From Mollicutes bacterium (GTDB taxonomy: Bacteria > Bacillota_I > Bacilli_A > Izemoplasmatales > Izemoplasmataceae), in NCBI GenBank assembly GCA_003551005.1, contig PULR01000049.1, positions 1 through 49,865 of the forward strand: a stretch of 49,865 nucleotides of DNA, given 5' to 3'. Position numbers and translations under genes: made by a program. The notes under the pieces are model-generated. The model did no database searches. It had not been told where the DNA came from and worked only from the letters and a program-made list of their open reading frames with translations. Shown here in pieces: positions 39,170 through 47,347 of the stretch (position 1 is the stretch's first letter; every line of letters begins with the position of its first letter).

Positions 39170-39712
39170 CTAGCTGCGAAGCGGCCTTAGCGCTCCAGCC
39201 CAGTCCTCGACCTGTTTGAAGAGTCCTTGAAGGCTCTTTTCGTGCGGCGGACGGGGGTTGAACTCGGAGCCATTGTCGAAATCGTCGAACAAGGAAAGCA
39301 GCACATGCGCGCGGACGTCGGCGATGTTCACTTCGCCGAGGACGCCACGCAGATGCTCGGCGGCCCGTACCCCGCCACCGCTGCCGTAGCTGACGATGCC
39401 GGCGGCTTTGTGCCACCACGCTTCCTTGACGTGGTCAATGGCGTTCTTGAGGGCGGCGCTCATTGAATGGTTGTATTCACTGACAATGAAGATGAAACCA
39501 TCGAGTTCAGCAAGTTTCTGATTCCAGCGTTCGATGCCGGAGGTGTCGCCGCCTTCGCCGAGCAGGGGGATGTTGTAATCGCGGATGTCGATCAGCTCAT
39601 AGGATGCGTCACGATTCTGCGCGTGTTTCTCGACCCAGCGTCCGACCTGGGGCGAGACACGCCCTTCCCTTGTGCTGCCGAGGATGATGCCGATCTTAAG
39701 TGGTTGAGCCAT
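39170..39712 (-). CDS. NADPH-dependent FMN reductase family protein
   Basis: About 180 residues with a flavodoxin-like fold. IGIILGSTREGRVSPQVGRW forms the phosphate loop and FIFIVSEYNHSMSAALKNA the flavin-binding segment, then KAAGIVSYGSGGG. Members reduce FMN, quinones or azo dyes with NAD(P)H. ATG 39712 has AAAGGAGG upstream. A terminator (AAGGCCG/CGGCCTT, about 39157-39187) overlaps its end. Confidence 0.92.
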   Translation of the reverse strand: MAQPLKIGIILGSTREGRVSPQVGRWVEKHAQNRDASYELIDIRDYNIPLLGEGGDTSGIERWNQKLAELDGFIFIVSEYNHSMSAALKNAIDHVKEAWWHKAAGIVSYGSGGGVRAAEHLRGVLGEVNIADVRAHVLLSLFDDFDNGSEFNPRPPHEKSLQGLFKQVEDWAGALRPLRS

Positions 39713-39759
39713 GGGGAGGTCCTCCTTTATTTGTATCTTTTCCAAATTCTTCTGTTTTT

Positions 39760-39788
39760 ATTATACGGGGCGCTTGAAGCAGGGTCAA
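39760..39788 (-). promoter_or_regulatory. Promoter of the FMN reductase gene
   Basis: Minus strand TTGACC (39783-39788), 17-base spacer, TATAAT (39760-39765). Confidence 0.75.
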
Positions 39789-39870
39789 CGGATATGCGCA
39801 AGGTTTGAGCGCAGCGATGGGTCGAGGAAAGACGGCGTGTTATAATGAGAGTACAACGGAGGTGATTCTG

Positions 39871-40179
39871 ATGTGGATTGCGTTACTGATCATTGTCGCC
39901 TTGGTATTGATTTTCATCCTGCTGTGGCTGCTCAACCCGCAGGAAGACCACTATAGAACGACACTTGAAGAAGTCAAGACCTTCCACCAGGAAAAAGGCG
40001 ACAAGCTGGACAATGAAGACAGGCAGTCCCTCAAGAAGACAATTGAACGTATGGAAAAAGAACTGGAGAAGCGCGAGCGGTTTCCGATGAAGCTGCTCTC
40101 ATCATGTTGCAGGCGTGAACTGAACGACGCCTACGAACAGTTGATCGCGTTGTATACGGACCTTTCCCACAAACATTGA
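39871..40179 (+). CDS. Small membrane-anchored coiled-coil protein
   Basis: A 102-residue protein: one N-terminal helix (MWIALLIIVALVLIFILLWL) and a charged cytosolic part rich in Lys/Glu (QSLKKTIERMEKELEKRERF), probably a coiled coil, with a Cys-Cys pair (SSCCRREL). No known family. ATG 39871 has CGGAGGTG upstream; TATAAT with a TGT extension at 39841 is the likely promoter. A perfect-palindrome terminator follows. Confidence 0.75.
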   Translation: MWIALLIIVALVLIFILLWLLNPQEDHYRTTLEEVKTFHQEKGDKLDNEDRQSLKKTIERMEKELEKRERFPMKLLSSCCRRELNDAYEQLIALYTDLSHKH

Positions 40180-40204
40180 CAAAGGAGCCCGCGGGCTCCT
40201 TTGT
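40179..40204. terminator. Palindromic terminator
   Basis: ACAAAGGAGCCCG at 40179-40191 is the exact reverse complement of 40192-40204; T-rich DNA follows. It includes the last base of the preceding stop codon. Confidence 0.75.
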
Positions 40205-40365
40205 TTTGTAGGCCAATGCTTATGTCTTGCATTTTCGTGGACCTGGGAACGTACTTATCAAATTCCGTTGTAATTTGTTCTTGCCTGAGACTAGTGGCAA
40301 TTTATTCCTTTTGTAAGCCATTAACTTGTTATTAAACTTATGTTAACATAATTATATCAAACATT

Positions 40366-41106
40366 ATGGAAGGGGTTTTATTTATTCGCAATCGTTTTGT
40401 TCCTTTATTGACGTTTCTTATGTTGTTGGCTCCGGTGCTGTTTCTTTTTGGTGGTATACTTCCTTTTGTCACTGTAGATGACGAAGGGGTTATCGGCAGC
40501 CGACTGATTGGTGAGGATTGGTCACTCTTTTCGACACCTTTCGATACTGTAACGATGATTGTTGTTCTCGGCTTTTTGGGAAGCCTGTTCTTTGTTTTAG
40601 GTTCGGCGCGTCAAAAGTTGCTGGGTAAGATGTTTTACGGTCTGGGATTCCTGTTCGCACTCTCAACGATTATTATTCAATTCGATGCTTATTCCGATGA
40701 ACTTGATGGTGCTTACGAACCCGCTGTCGGCTTGATTTTAGGTGTTTCCAGTGTTATTGTCTGGGGTTTAATAACGATTTTTATCATCTTGTTCGACTTG
40801 TTCCAGCATATCATGTCCGAATACTATGAAGTCCCGGGCCGAGCTTCTGCTGAACAGGGTGTCCATCGTTCCGTCGCTGCCTGCATCAAGGATCTCAGGA
40901 AATGGTATAGTCTAACAGAGGACTCGACGATATCCGAGGAGGATTATGAATGGATGAAGGAAGAACGTCTTGAGCAATTAAACCTCAAGGGGATTTCATC
41001 TGTCGAGGCAATCATGCAGCTCAAGAATGCTATGGAGGAAGGATTGATCAACAAGGATGACTTTGAAAGCCTGAAAGAGGACATTCTCGAAAACGCCACC
41101 TCTTAA
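40366..41106 (+). CDS. Four-helix membrane protein with SHOCT-like C-terminus, in AT-rich DNA
   Basis: A 246-residue protein. Four hydrophobic helices (about 12-32, 62-82, 88-106, 120-145) are followed by a cytosolic tail ending in IMQLKNAMEEGLINKDDFES, the SHOCT pattern (short oligomerisation domain). Codon use and base composition are clearly more AT-rich than the neighbours. The start is odd: the SD-like GGAAGGGG lies after the ATG at 40366, so initiation may be at ATT 40384 or use the ATG without SD. A palindrome TTATGTT-AACATAA lies at 40338-40351. Possibly acquired DNA. Confidence 0.7.
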   Translation: MEGVLFIRNRFVPLLTFLMLLAPVLFLFGGILPFVTVDDEGVIGSRLIGEDWSLFSTPFDTVTMIVVLGFLGSLFFVLGSARQKLLGKMFYGLGFLFALSTIIIQFDAYSDELDGAYEPAVGLILGVSSVIVWGLITIFIILFDLFQHIMSEYYEVPGRASAEQGVHRSVAACIKDLRKWYSLTEDSTISEEDYEWMKEERLEQLNLKGISSVEAIMQLKNAMEEGLINKDDFESLKEDILENATS

Positions 41107-41170
41107 GCGGAATTGTTTTTGTTGACATTACTAAAATGGCTTGATATGTGCGACAACGGAAGGTTAAATA

Positions 41171-41210
41171 AGGCTTGGCTTCGAGATTCACTCGCTGCCA
41201 GGCCTTTTTT
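41171..41210 (+). terminator. Terminator after the SHOCT-like gene
   Basis: AGGCTTGGC (41171-41179) pairs with GCCAGGCCT (41197-41205), then six T. Confidence 0.75.
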
Positions 41211-41291
41211 GGCTATCAGGGATGATTATTGAACTTTTCTGGAATCACTGGATGCAACGATTCGGGACTTCTCACATCTGCATTTGTAGCA

Positions 41292-41543
41292 TCAACTACT
41301 TCTACGTTTACTCCACACCGCATAGGTTGTTGTAGCAACCAACAGTACAAGAAAAAGCGTGATCAGCGCCATATAGAGACCGAAACCGCCGGCAACCCCG
41401 TAAAAGGGATTCAGCAGAATCGCCCCGACGCACAGCGCCAACGTCAGAATCGTGAACCATGAGAAGGTCGCCTCAAAGGGCCGCGCGCCTAGCAGACGCC
41501 TGAAGGCGACGTATTGTGCGTAGCGGGCTTTTTTTCTGTTTTC
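41292..41543 (-). other. In-frame 83-codon continuation after a UAG stop (membrane domain)
   Basis: Directly after the TAG of the gene at 41544-42026, the same frame continues without a stop for 83 codons and ends in TGA (41292-41294). It has no ATG, GTG or TTG near its beginning (it opens Glu-Asn-Arg-Lys-Lys). The product has a basic lead (RYAQYVAFRRLLGARPFE), two hydrophobic helices (SWFTILTLALCVGAILL and LYMALITLFLVLLVATTTY) and a positive end (WSKRRSS), so it looks like real coding sequence. It may be reached by stop readthrough, or be the remnant of a longer gene. Confidence 0.55.
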
Positions 41544-42026
41544 CTAAGTCTGTGCCGTGAGTCGCTTCAGACCGCGAAACCACGCCAACAGGTGCCGATG
41601 CATGGTGAGGGCGACGACGAGCGTGACAATCAAGGCGCGGATGAGCAGATGCTGATAAGTGAAGACCCCTGTCTTCGGCGTGTCGAGGCCGGTGACCATC
41701 ATCAGGCTGTTGACGAGGGTGATGAAGCTGAAGATCACGGCGAACAATACAAGCGGGGAGACGCTTCGATACCAGCCGATCAATCGTTTGGGCCATTGCG
41801 CGATGCGCAGCTCTTTGGAGGCTGTGAAAGTACGGAATAATCCGAATGCAATATGCAGCGCCAGAATGATGGCATAGACATAGACGATGCTCATCAGACC
41901 ATCCACATAGGCATCCTCGTGCAAACTGACGAACTGCCCCATGACGAAGACAATCACAAGCATACCCACAATCAGGGATGCGAAGACGAACAGGTGTTTC
42001 AGCGTGGCTTTCTTGATTGCTTGCAT
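41544..42026 (-). CDS. Four-helix membrane protein after the ABC-2 genes
   Basis: 160 residues with about four helices: LFVFASLIVGMLVIVFVMG, DGLMSIVYVYAIILALHIAF, VSPLVLFAVIFSFITLVNSL and LLIRALIVTLVVALTM. A family resembling DUF6608 is possible, but I am not certain. ATG 42026 has GGGAGGTC upstream; longer readings are shadows of the permease. It lies 64 bases after the ABC permease and is likely the fourth gene of that operon. The frame continues past its TAG stop (see 41292-41543). Confidence 0.75.
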   Translation of the reverse strand: MQAIKKATLKHLFVFASLIVGMLVIVFVMGQFVSLHEDAYVDGLMSIVYVYAIILALHIAFGLFRTFTASKELRIAQWPKRLIGWYRSVSPLVLFAVIFSFITLVNSLMMVTGLDTPKTGVFTYQHLLIRALIVTLVVALTMHRHLLAWFRGLKRLTAQT

Positions 42027-42090
42027 GTTCGTGACCTCCCAAAAGTCAGATGGTTCGGGTCTGTAATCCGGACGGTGCTTGAACATCCCC

Positions 42091-43047
42091 TCAGTAGCGT
42101 CCCGCCCGCAGCTTCGCACGGATGAGCCAGCCGGCAAGGGCGAAAAACAAAACAATGGGCGCCAAGACGGCGGCTGCGTGTCCAACCGGCAAAGCATCGC
42201 CCGCAAGCGCGTCGCTCAATTCCATCACGTGCCGCTGAGGCAGCGCATCCATCACGCGCTGCAGAAAACCGCCGACATTCAGCGCGCCGAAACTTCCCGA
42301 TAGGATGGAGGTGAACAGCACCACGGCAGCGAACAAGGCCGCGGCGTTGTCCCGGACTTCGATGAGGGCGCAGCTGAACAGGGAAAAAGCAATGCCCAGC
42401 AGCGTCGTCAGGGCGAACGGAATGGCGTAGTAAGGAATGGGCATCCCCACATCCTGATTGAAGCCCCACCGGAAGATGGCGAGCACAACCATCGCCACAC
42501 CAAAAACGATGAAGAAGGCATAGAGCGTCAGCGCCACCAGATAGCTCCCCAGCCCTCTCGGAGAAGACATGACTCGCGCGAGCGCCCCGTTCTTCTTGTC
42601 CTCGATGAACAGATCGATGTAGAAGAACGCCTGCAGCAGCAACACGACGACCGCGAAGCCCATGATGCGCACGGCCCTCGGCGTCTCGTCCGCGAAATAC
42701 CCTTCCACGTCCTCCCCGGCGAGCGCGGCGAGCACGAAGGCTTCGTATTCGACATTCTTCAAGCTTTCCGCTTCATACCTTCCGTCAACCTCCTCGACCA
42801 CCACGTCATAGTCGCCGAGGACCAGCTCGCTTCTTCTCGGCTCCGCATCGAGCGAGACGGCCTCGATGGCGTCAACCTCGACCGGGAAGTCTCCATCCGC
42901 CAGATAGGCGACCCTGAGCGTCGGCTCCGCGGTCGCCGAGACCAGCAGGGCGACGAAGATGAAAAAGGCTGTCAGGCCGACCGAGAGCGCGAGATAATAC
43001 GGTTTGGCGAGAATACGTGCAAAAAAGCCCCTTAGATAAGCAATCAT
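42091..43047 (-). CDS. ABC-2 type permease, first-type subunit with large extracytoplasmic loop
   Basis: 318 residues. One N-terminal helix (LALSVGLTAFFIFVALLVS) is followed by a soluble loop of about 110 residues rich in Glu, then five helices ending in AAVLAPIVLFFALAGWLIRA. This is the ABC-2 membrane protein pattern of drug or lipid exporters. It is translationally coupled (ATGA overlap) to the preceding permease gene, so the two probably form a heterodimer with the ATPase. Confidence 0.88.
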   Translation of the reverse strand: MIAYLRGFFARILAKPYYLALSVGLTAFFIFVALLVSATAEPTLRVAYLADGDFPVEVDAIEAVSLDAEPRRSELVLGDYDVVVEEVDGRYEAESLKNVEYEAFVLAALAGEDVEGYFADETPRAVRIMGFAVVVLLLQAFFYIDLFIEDKKNGALARVMSSPRGLGSYLVALTLYAFFIVFGVAMVVLAIFRWGFNQDVGMPIPYYAIPFALTTLLGIAFSLFSCALIEVRDNAAALFAAVVLFTSILSGSFGALNVGGFLQRVMDALPQRHVMELSDALAGDALPVGHAAAVLAPIVLFFALAGWLIRAKLRAGRY

Positions 43048-43778
43048 AGATAGTCCTCCAGCCTGAACGTCCGCCGGCAGATCAGGAGGAACACCCCGCC
43101 GAGGGCCAGCATGATCACCACGGCGGGCAGCACCATCGCGTAGTCATTATCGTGGATGGCCCGCATCGAGGCCTGCATCACCCAACGCACCGGGCTGAAA
43201 GCCGAGGCGGCGGCGAACGTCTCGCCGATGGTGCGCGGATGGAAGAACACGCCGCCGAGCAGAGCGAGGAAGAGATTTACCAGCGCGAGGATCTTGTTGG
43301 CGCTCTCTTCATCCCTGAGCAGACAGCAAAACGCCACCCCGATGGTCGAGGCGAGCATCGCCAGCGCCGCGAGCAAGGCGAGAAAGGCGAAATAGGCACC
43401 GCCGAAGCCGACCCCGTAGATCCTTGCGACCACGGCGCTCACCAGCAGGATCGAGCCCATACAGAAAAGAAAGGTCGCCAGCACCTTCGAGACATAGAGC
43501 TTCCATTCCGCAACGGGCGCGTAGCCGATGCGCAGGTTCGGTCGTTTCACGGAGCGTTCCATGAAGCTGTTCGTGGCGATGATGGAGATGTTGAGGGCCA
43601 TGAAGACGAGGATGGCGACCGTGTAATAATCGTGCGCCGTGATTACCTCGCTGTCGTAGAGGTCGCGGTTGATGGCGCCGAGGACGACAATGAGCAGAAA
43701 CGGAAACAAGGTATTATACAGCAGGAGAGCGGGGTTGATGAGTAGATTGAGCAGATCCCTTCGAATAATCGGCAGCAC
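43044..43778 (-). CDS. ABC-2 type permease, second subunit
   Basis: 244 residues with six helices: NLLINPALLLYNTLFPFLLI, YTVAILVFMALNISIIATNS, and others to AMVLPAVVIMLALGGVFLLI. SAFSPVRWVMQASMRAI is the typical ABC-2 loop. It starts 4 bases after the ATPase gene and overlaps the next permease by 4 bases, so the order is ATPase, permease, permease. The substrate is unknown. Confidence 0.88.
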   Translation of the reverse strand: MLPIIRRDLLNLLINPALLLYNTLFPFLLIVVLGAINRDLYDSEVITAHDYYTVAILVFMALNISIIATNSFMERSVKRPNLRIGYAPVAEWKLYVSKVLATFLFCMGSILLVSAVVARIYGVGFGGAYFAFLALLAALAMLASTIGVAFCCLLRDEESANKILALVNLFLALLGGVFFHPRTIGETFAAASAFSPVRWVMQASMRAIHDNDYAMVLPAVVIMLALGGVFLLICRRTFRLEDYL

Positions 43779-43782
43779 GCGC

Positions 43783-44721
43783 TCACCCCCGGAGCGAATG
43801 GCCCGTCAGGTGCAGAAACACCCGTTCGAGATTCGCTCGCTCCTTCTCGAGGCTCCGGATGCGCACGTGCTGGCGGCTCAGCTCCTCGACGAGGTCGGGG
43901 AGGACGTCCTTGTCGCGCTCGACGAGAAAGCCAAGGCCCGCTTCACCATCCTCGACCCGGGTGACCCCATCGAGGGCGAGGAAGCGGTCTTCATTAAGCT
44001 TCGCGCCGTCTTCGGTCTCGACCGTGTAGCGGTCGGTGTCGCCGATGGTCGCCTGCAGGCTTTCTTTCGTTCCTTCCGCAATAAGCCGGCCATGGTCGAC
44101 GATGACAATCCGTGTCGCGATCTCCTCGACCTCCTCCATGTAGTGCGAGGTATAGACGACGGTGATACCGTCGTCCTTCAGGCTCTTGATGTAATCGAGG
44201 ATGTACTTGCGTGATTGCGGGTCGATGCCGACAGTCGGCTCATCAAAGATGATCAGTTCCGGCTCGTGCACCACGCCGCAGGCGATGTTCAGCCGGCGCT
44301 TCATCCCGCCGGAGAAGGTTCTCGGCTTACGATGCTGGACCTCGAGCAGCCCCACACGCGAAAGAGCGGTCCGGATGCGTTGTTTCAACGGTTCCCCCTT
44401 GATTCCATACAGCGAGCCGAAGAACCGCACATTCTCATAGGCGGTGATCTCTTCGTAGATCGCGAGCTCCTGAGGCACGACCCCGAGATTCCGCTTGAAG
44501 TGTTGAAGGTTTTTGCCAAGCGGCTTGCCGCGGTACGCCATCTTGCCGGAATCGGCACCGAGAATCCCCGCGAGGATGTTGATGGTGGTCGTCTTGCCGG
44601 CCCCGTTGGGCCCGAGCAGACAGAAGACTTCTTTCTCCTGGACGTCGAAGGAGAGGCCTTTGAGGGCCTTGACGTCCTTGTAGCTTTTCTGAAGGTTGTC
44701 GACTGAGAGTATTGTCTTCAG
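43783..44721 (-). CDS. ABC transporter ATP-binding protein
   Basis: About 312 residues. Walker A GPNGAGKTTTINILAG, Q-loop VVPQELAIYEEI, signature FSGGMKRRLNIACG, Walker B LIIFDEPTVGIDP and the H-loop TSHYMEEVEE are intact; a C-terminal domain of about 90 residues follows, as in drug-export ATPases. The start is unusual: AAAGGAG sits 8-10 bases before CTG 44721, and the only in-frame ATG (44742) lies 3 bases from TATAAT (44745-44750), probably before the transcript begins. CTG is therefore preferred, though unproven. Confidence 0.9.
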   Translation of the reverse strand: MKTILSVDNLQKSYKDVKALKGLSFDVQEKEVFCLLGPNGAGKTTTINILAGILGADSGKMAYRGKPLGKNLQHFKRNLGVVPQELAIYEEITAYENVRFFGSLYGIKGEPLKQRIRTALSRVGLLEVQHRKPRTFSGGMKRRLNIACGVVHEPELIIFDEPTVGIDPQSRKYILDYIKSLKDDGITVVYTSHYMEEVEEIATRIVIVDHGRLIAEGTKESLQATIGDTDRYTVETEDGAKLNEDRFLALDGVTRVEDGEAGLGFLVERDKDVLPDLVEELSRQHVRIRSLEKERANLERVFLHLTGHSLRG

Positions 44722-44744
44722 GGCAAACACTCCTTTCTTCATTG

Positions 44745-44773
44745 ATTATACCACGAAGAGTTTGAACTGTGAG
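44745..44773 (-). promoter_or_regulatory. Promoter of the ABC-2 operon
   Basis: Minus strand CTCACA (44768-44773), 17-base spacer, TATAAT with TGG extension (44745-44750). Confidence 0.65.
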
Positions 44774-44808
44774 CGCTTAATCGTACTTTCAAAAACAGAA
44801 AGGCGTAG

Positions 44809-44832
44809 AAAAAAAGCGGGAAGCCCCGCTTG
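44809..44832 (-). terminator. Terminator after the GntR gene
   Basis: AGCGGG-GCTT-CCCGCT hairpin on the minus strand (44815-44830) followed by seven T. Confidence 0.82.
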
Positions 44833-44855
44833 ATCAGTCCAACTTCATGAACAGT

Positions 44856-45587
44856 TCAACGGCTCAGCGTCACAGTGAATACATACTTCTCTCCGACATA
44901 ATAGGCTTTGACATAATACAGAGGGCTGCCATCCGAGAGAAAGATGTTCGCACGCATGAACAGAAGCGAAGCGTCTATGTCTACATCGAGGAGGTCCGCA
45001 ACCTTGCTCGTCGGCTTGGTGGCCTCGAGTGAGTAGTCTCCGCTTTCGATGGGCAGTCCATAGACGTTTTCATAGAGATTGAATAGTGAGGTCTTCGGAG
45101 TGACGCGACGATCGATATCCGGACAATGTTCTGCCGAGATGTAGGCTTGTTCATAACACAGTTTCTCTTCACCATCCTTGCGAATCCTCTCGACAAGATA
45201 GCATTTTTCTTCAGGCCCGAGGGCGAGCTTGTTCGAAACCTCTTCTGTCGGCTCGATGAGGTCCGCGCGAAGCACAGTACTGTTCGGACGGCCTTGTTGG
45301 CCTTCGATGATTTCGGTGAAACTGGAGACGTTCGAGAGGTTGTATCCGGCCTTCACGGATTTAACAAACGTTCCAACTCCTTTCGTCCGATAGACAAGCC
45401 CTTCGGTGTGCAGACGGTCGAGCGCTTTACGAACCGTGTGGCGGCTGACTTCAAAGGTCTTTGCAAGGTCGATCTCTCTAGGAAGTCTCATTCCCACAGG
45501 ATAATCCCCGGCTTCTATTTTTTCCCGGAAATGCTCGTAGATCTGTTCATGAAGATACTGTTTCTGTTTGACCATTTCATCACACAT
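44856..45587 (-). CDS. GntR/HutC family regulator (wHTH + UTRA)
   Basis: About 243 residues. The winged helix-turn-helix shows YPVGMRLPREIDLAKTFEVS and RHTVRKALDRLHTEGLVY, and the UTRA ligand-binding domain shows EQAYISAEHCPDI and SPLYYVKAYYVG. HutC-type regulators typically respond to sugar phosphates or amino acid derivatives. It is divergent from the EIIC-like/TIM-barrel operon, whose promoter holds a perfect palindrome, so it is the likely local repressor. Start may be 45587 or ATG 45575, neither with an ideal SD. Confidence 0.9.
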   Translation of the reverse strand: MCDEMVKQKQYLHEQIYEHFREKIEAGDYPVGMRLPREIDLAKTFEVSRHTVRKALDRLHTEGLVYRTKGVGTFVKSVKAGYNLSNVSSFTEIIEGQQGRPNSTVLRADLIEPTEEVSNKLALGPEEKCYLVERIRKDGEEKLCYEQAYISAEHCPDIDRRVTPKTSLFNLYENVYGLPIESGDYSLEATKPTSKVADLLDVDIDASLLFMRANIFLSDGSPLYYVKAYYVGEKYVFTVTLSR

Positions 45588-45702
45588 CCCTTACTAGTGT
45601 TGTCCGTGGTGCATTGTGTATGATTATACTATATCATAATTCTTTTAAAGGCAATAAACGGGTCTCTCACAATCATCCATGAAAAGGATTTCAATTTTCT
45701 AT

Positions 45703-45755
45703 TGACATTCATGTACGGTCATGTTTTATAATTCGAGTAGAATGTACGTACATTC
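45703..45755 (+). promoter_or_regulatory. Promoter and GntR operator of the EIIC-like operon
   Basis: TTGACA and TATAAT (spacer about 19) precede the perfect 16-bp palindrome GAATGTACGTACATTC (45740-45755). A related half-site TCATGTACGGTCATG lies in the spacer. GTAC-centred palindromes are common GntR-family operators. The site lies at or just after the transcription start, suitable for repression. Confidence 0.75.
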
Positions 45756-45781
45756 AAAACGGTATGGAGGTTTTTTGTCAA

Positions 45782-47347
45782 ATGAAACGAATAGCAATTA
45801 TCGGCAGTTCCGGCGGAAATCTCTTTTCGCAAGGCGGCAACAACCCGAAAAAATTGCTAGGCGAAGTGATGACGCAAGCGAACGCAGCCAACATGCGCGT
45901 CAGCGACATCTCCTTCGTCGGTGCCACGCATTCTCTCGACAACATCCAAAGTTCGACAAAAGCAAGTCTGTATTATCTGACTGAAGACGACACCCTCGCC
46001 GCTACCGAGCAACAATCTCTCAATGATACCAACGAACTCGCCACACAAGCAGACGAAGAGATTGCGAAGAAAATCCGCAATGGCGAAGTGGACGCCATGA
46101 TCGTCCCCAGCGCGGATCCCAAACGCATCAACAAAGCTTCCCTTGAAGCCGCTGCTGAAAAGAAAATCCCCATCGTAGGCACCGGCGGTACTTCGATGGC
46201 GGATATCCAGCACATGGGCTGCAACGTCGTCGCTGTCTCTGGCACGACGGCAACCACGAACCGTACACGAGCCATTTCCGCCATCACTTCTCTCGCCAAG
46301 CATTTCGATATCAAGTACCGTCCGGCGGTCGGCAAGACCGAAGCCGACGGTCAGGACGGACAGACGCGGCTTCGCGACCGCATCAGCATTAAAAGCATCA
46401 TGCTCGCCAGTATTCCCGGCTTCATCGCCATGGCGTTGATTCTGGCCCTGAGTCAGATTCCCTGGCTTGAACCGCTTGAAGAGGTTTTCGATATTCTTGT
46501 CGAAGCCCTGCCGGTCATTGTCGCGGTCGTCGCGGCGAAGCAAGTCTCCGGTCTGGATGAAACCGGAATCGTATCCGGCGTCGTCGCCGGCGTCCTCTCG
46601 GTCGAAGCGGGCATCGTCGGCGGCATCATCGGCGGAATTCTGGCTGGTATTTTCTCCGGATTCGCCCTGAAAAAAGCCTTCGAGTGGAAAATCCCCGGCA
46701 CGACGGCCAATATCGTCGCCGGCGGGCTTTCCGGCCTGGTCGCAGGACTGCTTATCTACTATCTGCTCGGCCCTGTCGCCCTCGCCGCCGGCGAGGGGCT
46801 GCGAGATGCCATTGAATGGGCCAACGACTTTAACGCCCTGCTTGCAGGCATGCTTGCCGGCGCTGTTATCTGGCCGGCATTGATGTTCGGTGTCTATCAC
46901 GCCGCCATCCTGCCGATCATCCTGCTCGAGATGGAAGAGGTCGGCATGAGTTTCTTCGGCGCCGTGGACATGGTCGGACTGGTCATGGTCTCGGCCGGCA
47001 TCACGCTGGCGAACATCCTCTCCCCCGTCGACAAGGAAGGGAGAACCATCGCCACACCCGGCTTCCTCATCAACATGGGATTCGGAACGTTTGTTGAGGC
47101 GGCGTATCCCTTCATGTTCTCCCGTCGCCTGGTCATGGGCACGGCTATTGCTTCCGCTACGTTCGGCGGACTGCTCGTCGGCATCTTTGGCGTCCGCGGC
47201 ACCGCCTATGTTCCGTCGGTCGTCGCCCCCTTCATGTCCAATACCCCTGTCGGTTTCATCGTGAGCATGCTCGGCTCGATGCTTCTGGCTATGACCCTCA
47301 CGCTGTTCATCAACCGCATCACACGTCGGGCGATGGCCAATGATTAA
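45782..47347 (+). CDS. EIIC-like membrane transporter with N-terminal soluble domain
   Basis: About 521 residues. Residues 1-185 are soluble and look Rossmann-like (KRIAIIGSSGGNLFSQGG, DAMIVPSADPKRINKASL, IPIVGTGGTSMADIQHMG). Residues 205-521 form about eight to ten helices with EIIC-like features: Gly-rich VAGVLSVEAGIVGGIIGGIL, the signature-like KIPGTTANIVAGG (W-x-I-PGT) and FGVYHAAILPIILLEMEE. It resembles PTS EIIC permeases, but no EIIA or EIIB domain or gene is present. ATG 45782 follows TGGAGG. Overlaps the TIM-barrel gene by 8 bases; probably uptake of a sugar or sugar acid. Confidence 0.75.
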   Translation: MKRIAIIGSSGGNLFSQGGNNPKKLLGEVMTQANAANMRVSDISFVGATHSLDNIQSSTKASLYYLTEDDTLAATEQQSLNDTNELATQADEEIAKKIRNGEVDAMIVPSADPKRINKASLEAAAEKKIPIVGTGGTSMADIQHMGCNVVAVSGTTATTNRTRAISAITSLAKHFDIKYRPAVGKTEADGQDGQTRLRDRISIKSIMLASIPGFIAMALILALSQIPWLEPLEEVFDILVEALPVIVAVVAAKQVSGLDETGIVSGVVAGVLSVEAGIVGGIIGGILAGIFSGFALKKAFEWKIPGTTANIVAGGLSGLVAGLLIYYLLGPVALAAGEGLRDAIEWANDFNALLAGMLAGAVIWPALMFGVYHAAILPIILLEMEEVGMSFFGAVDMVGLVMVSAGITLANILSPVDKEGRTIATPGFLINMGFGTFVEAAYPFMFSRRLVMGTAIASATFGGLLVGIFGVRGTAYVPSVVAPFMSNTPVGFIVSMLGSMLLAMTLTLFINRITRRAMAND

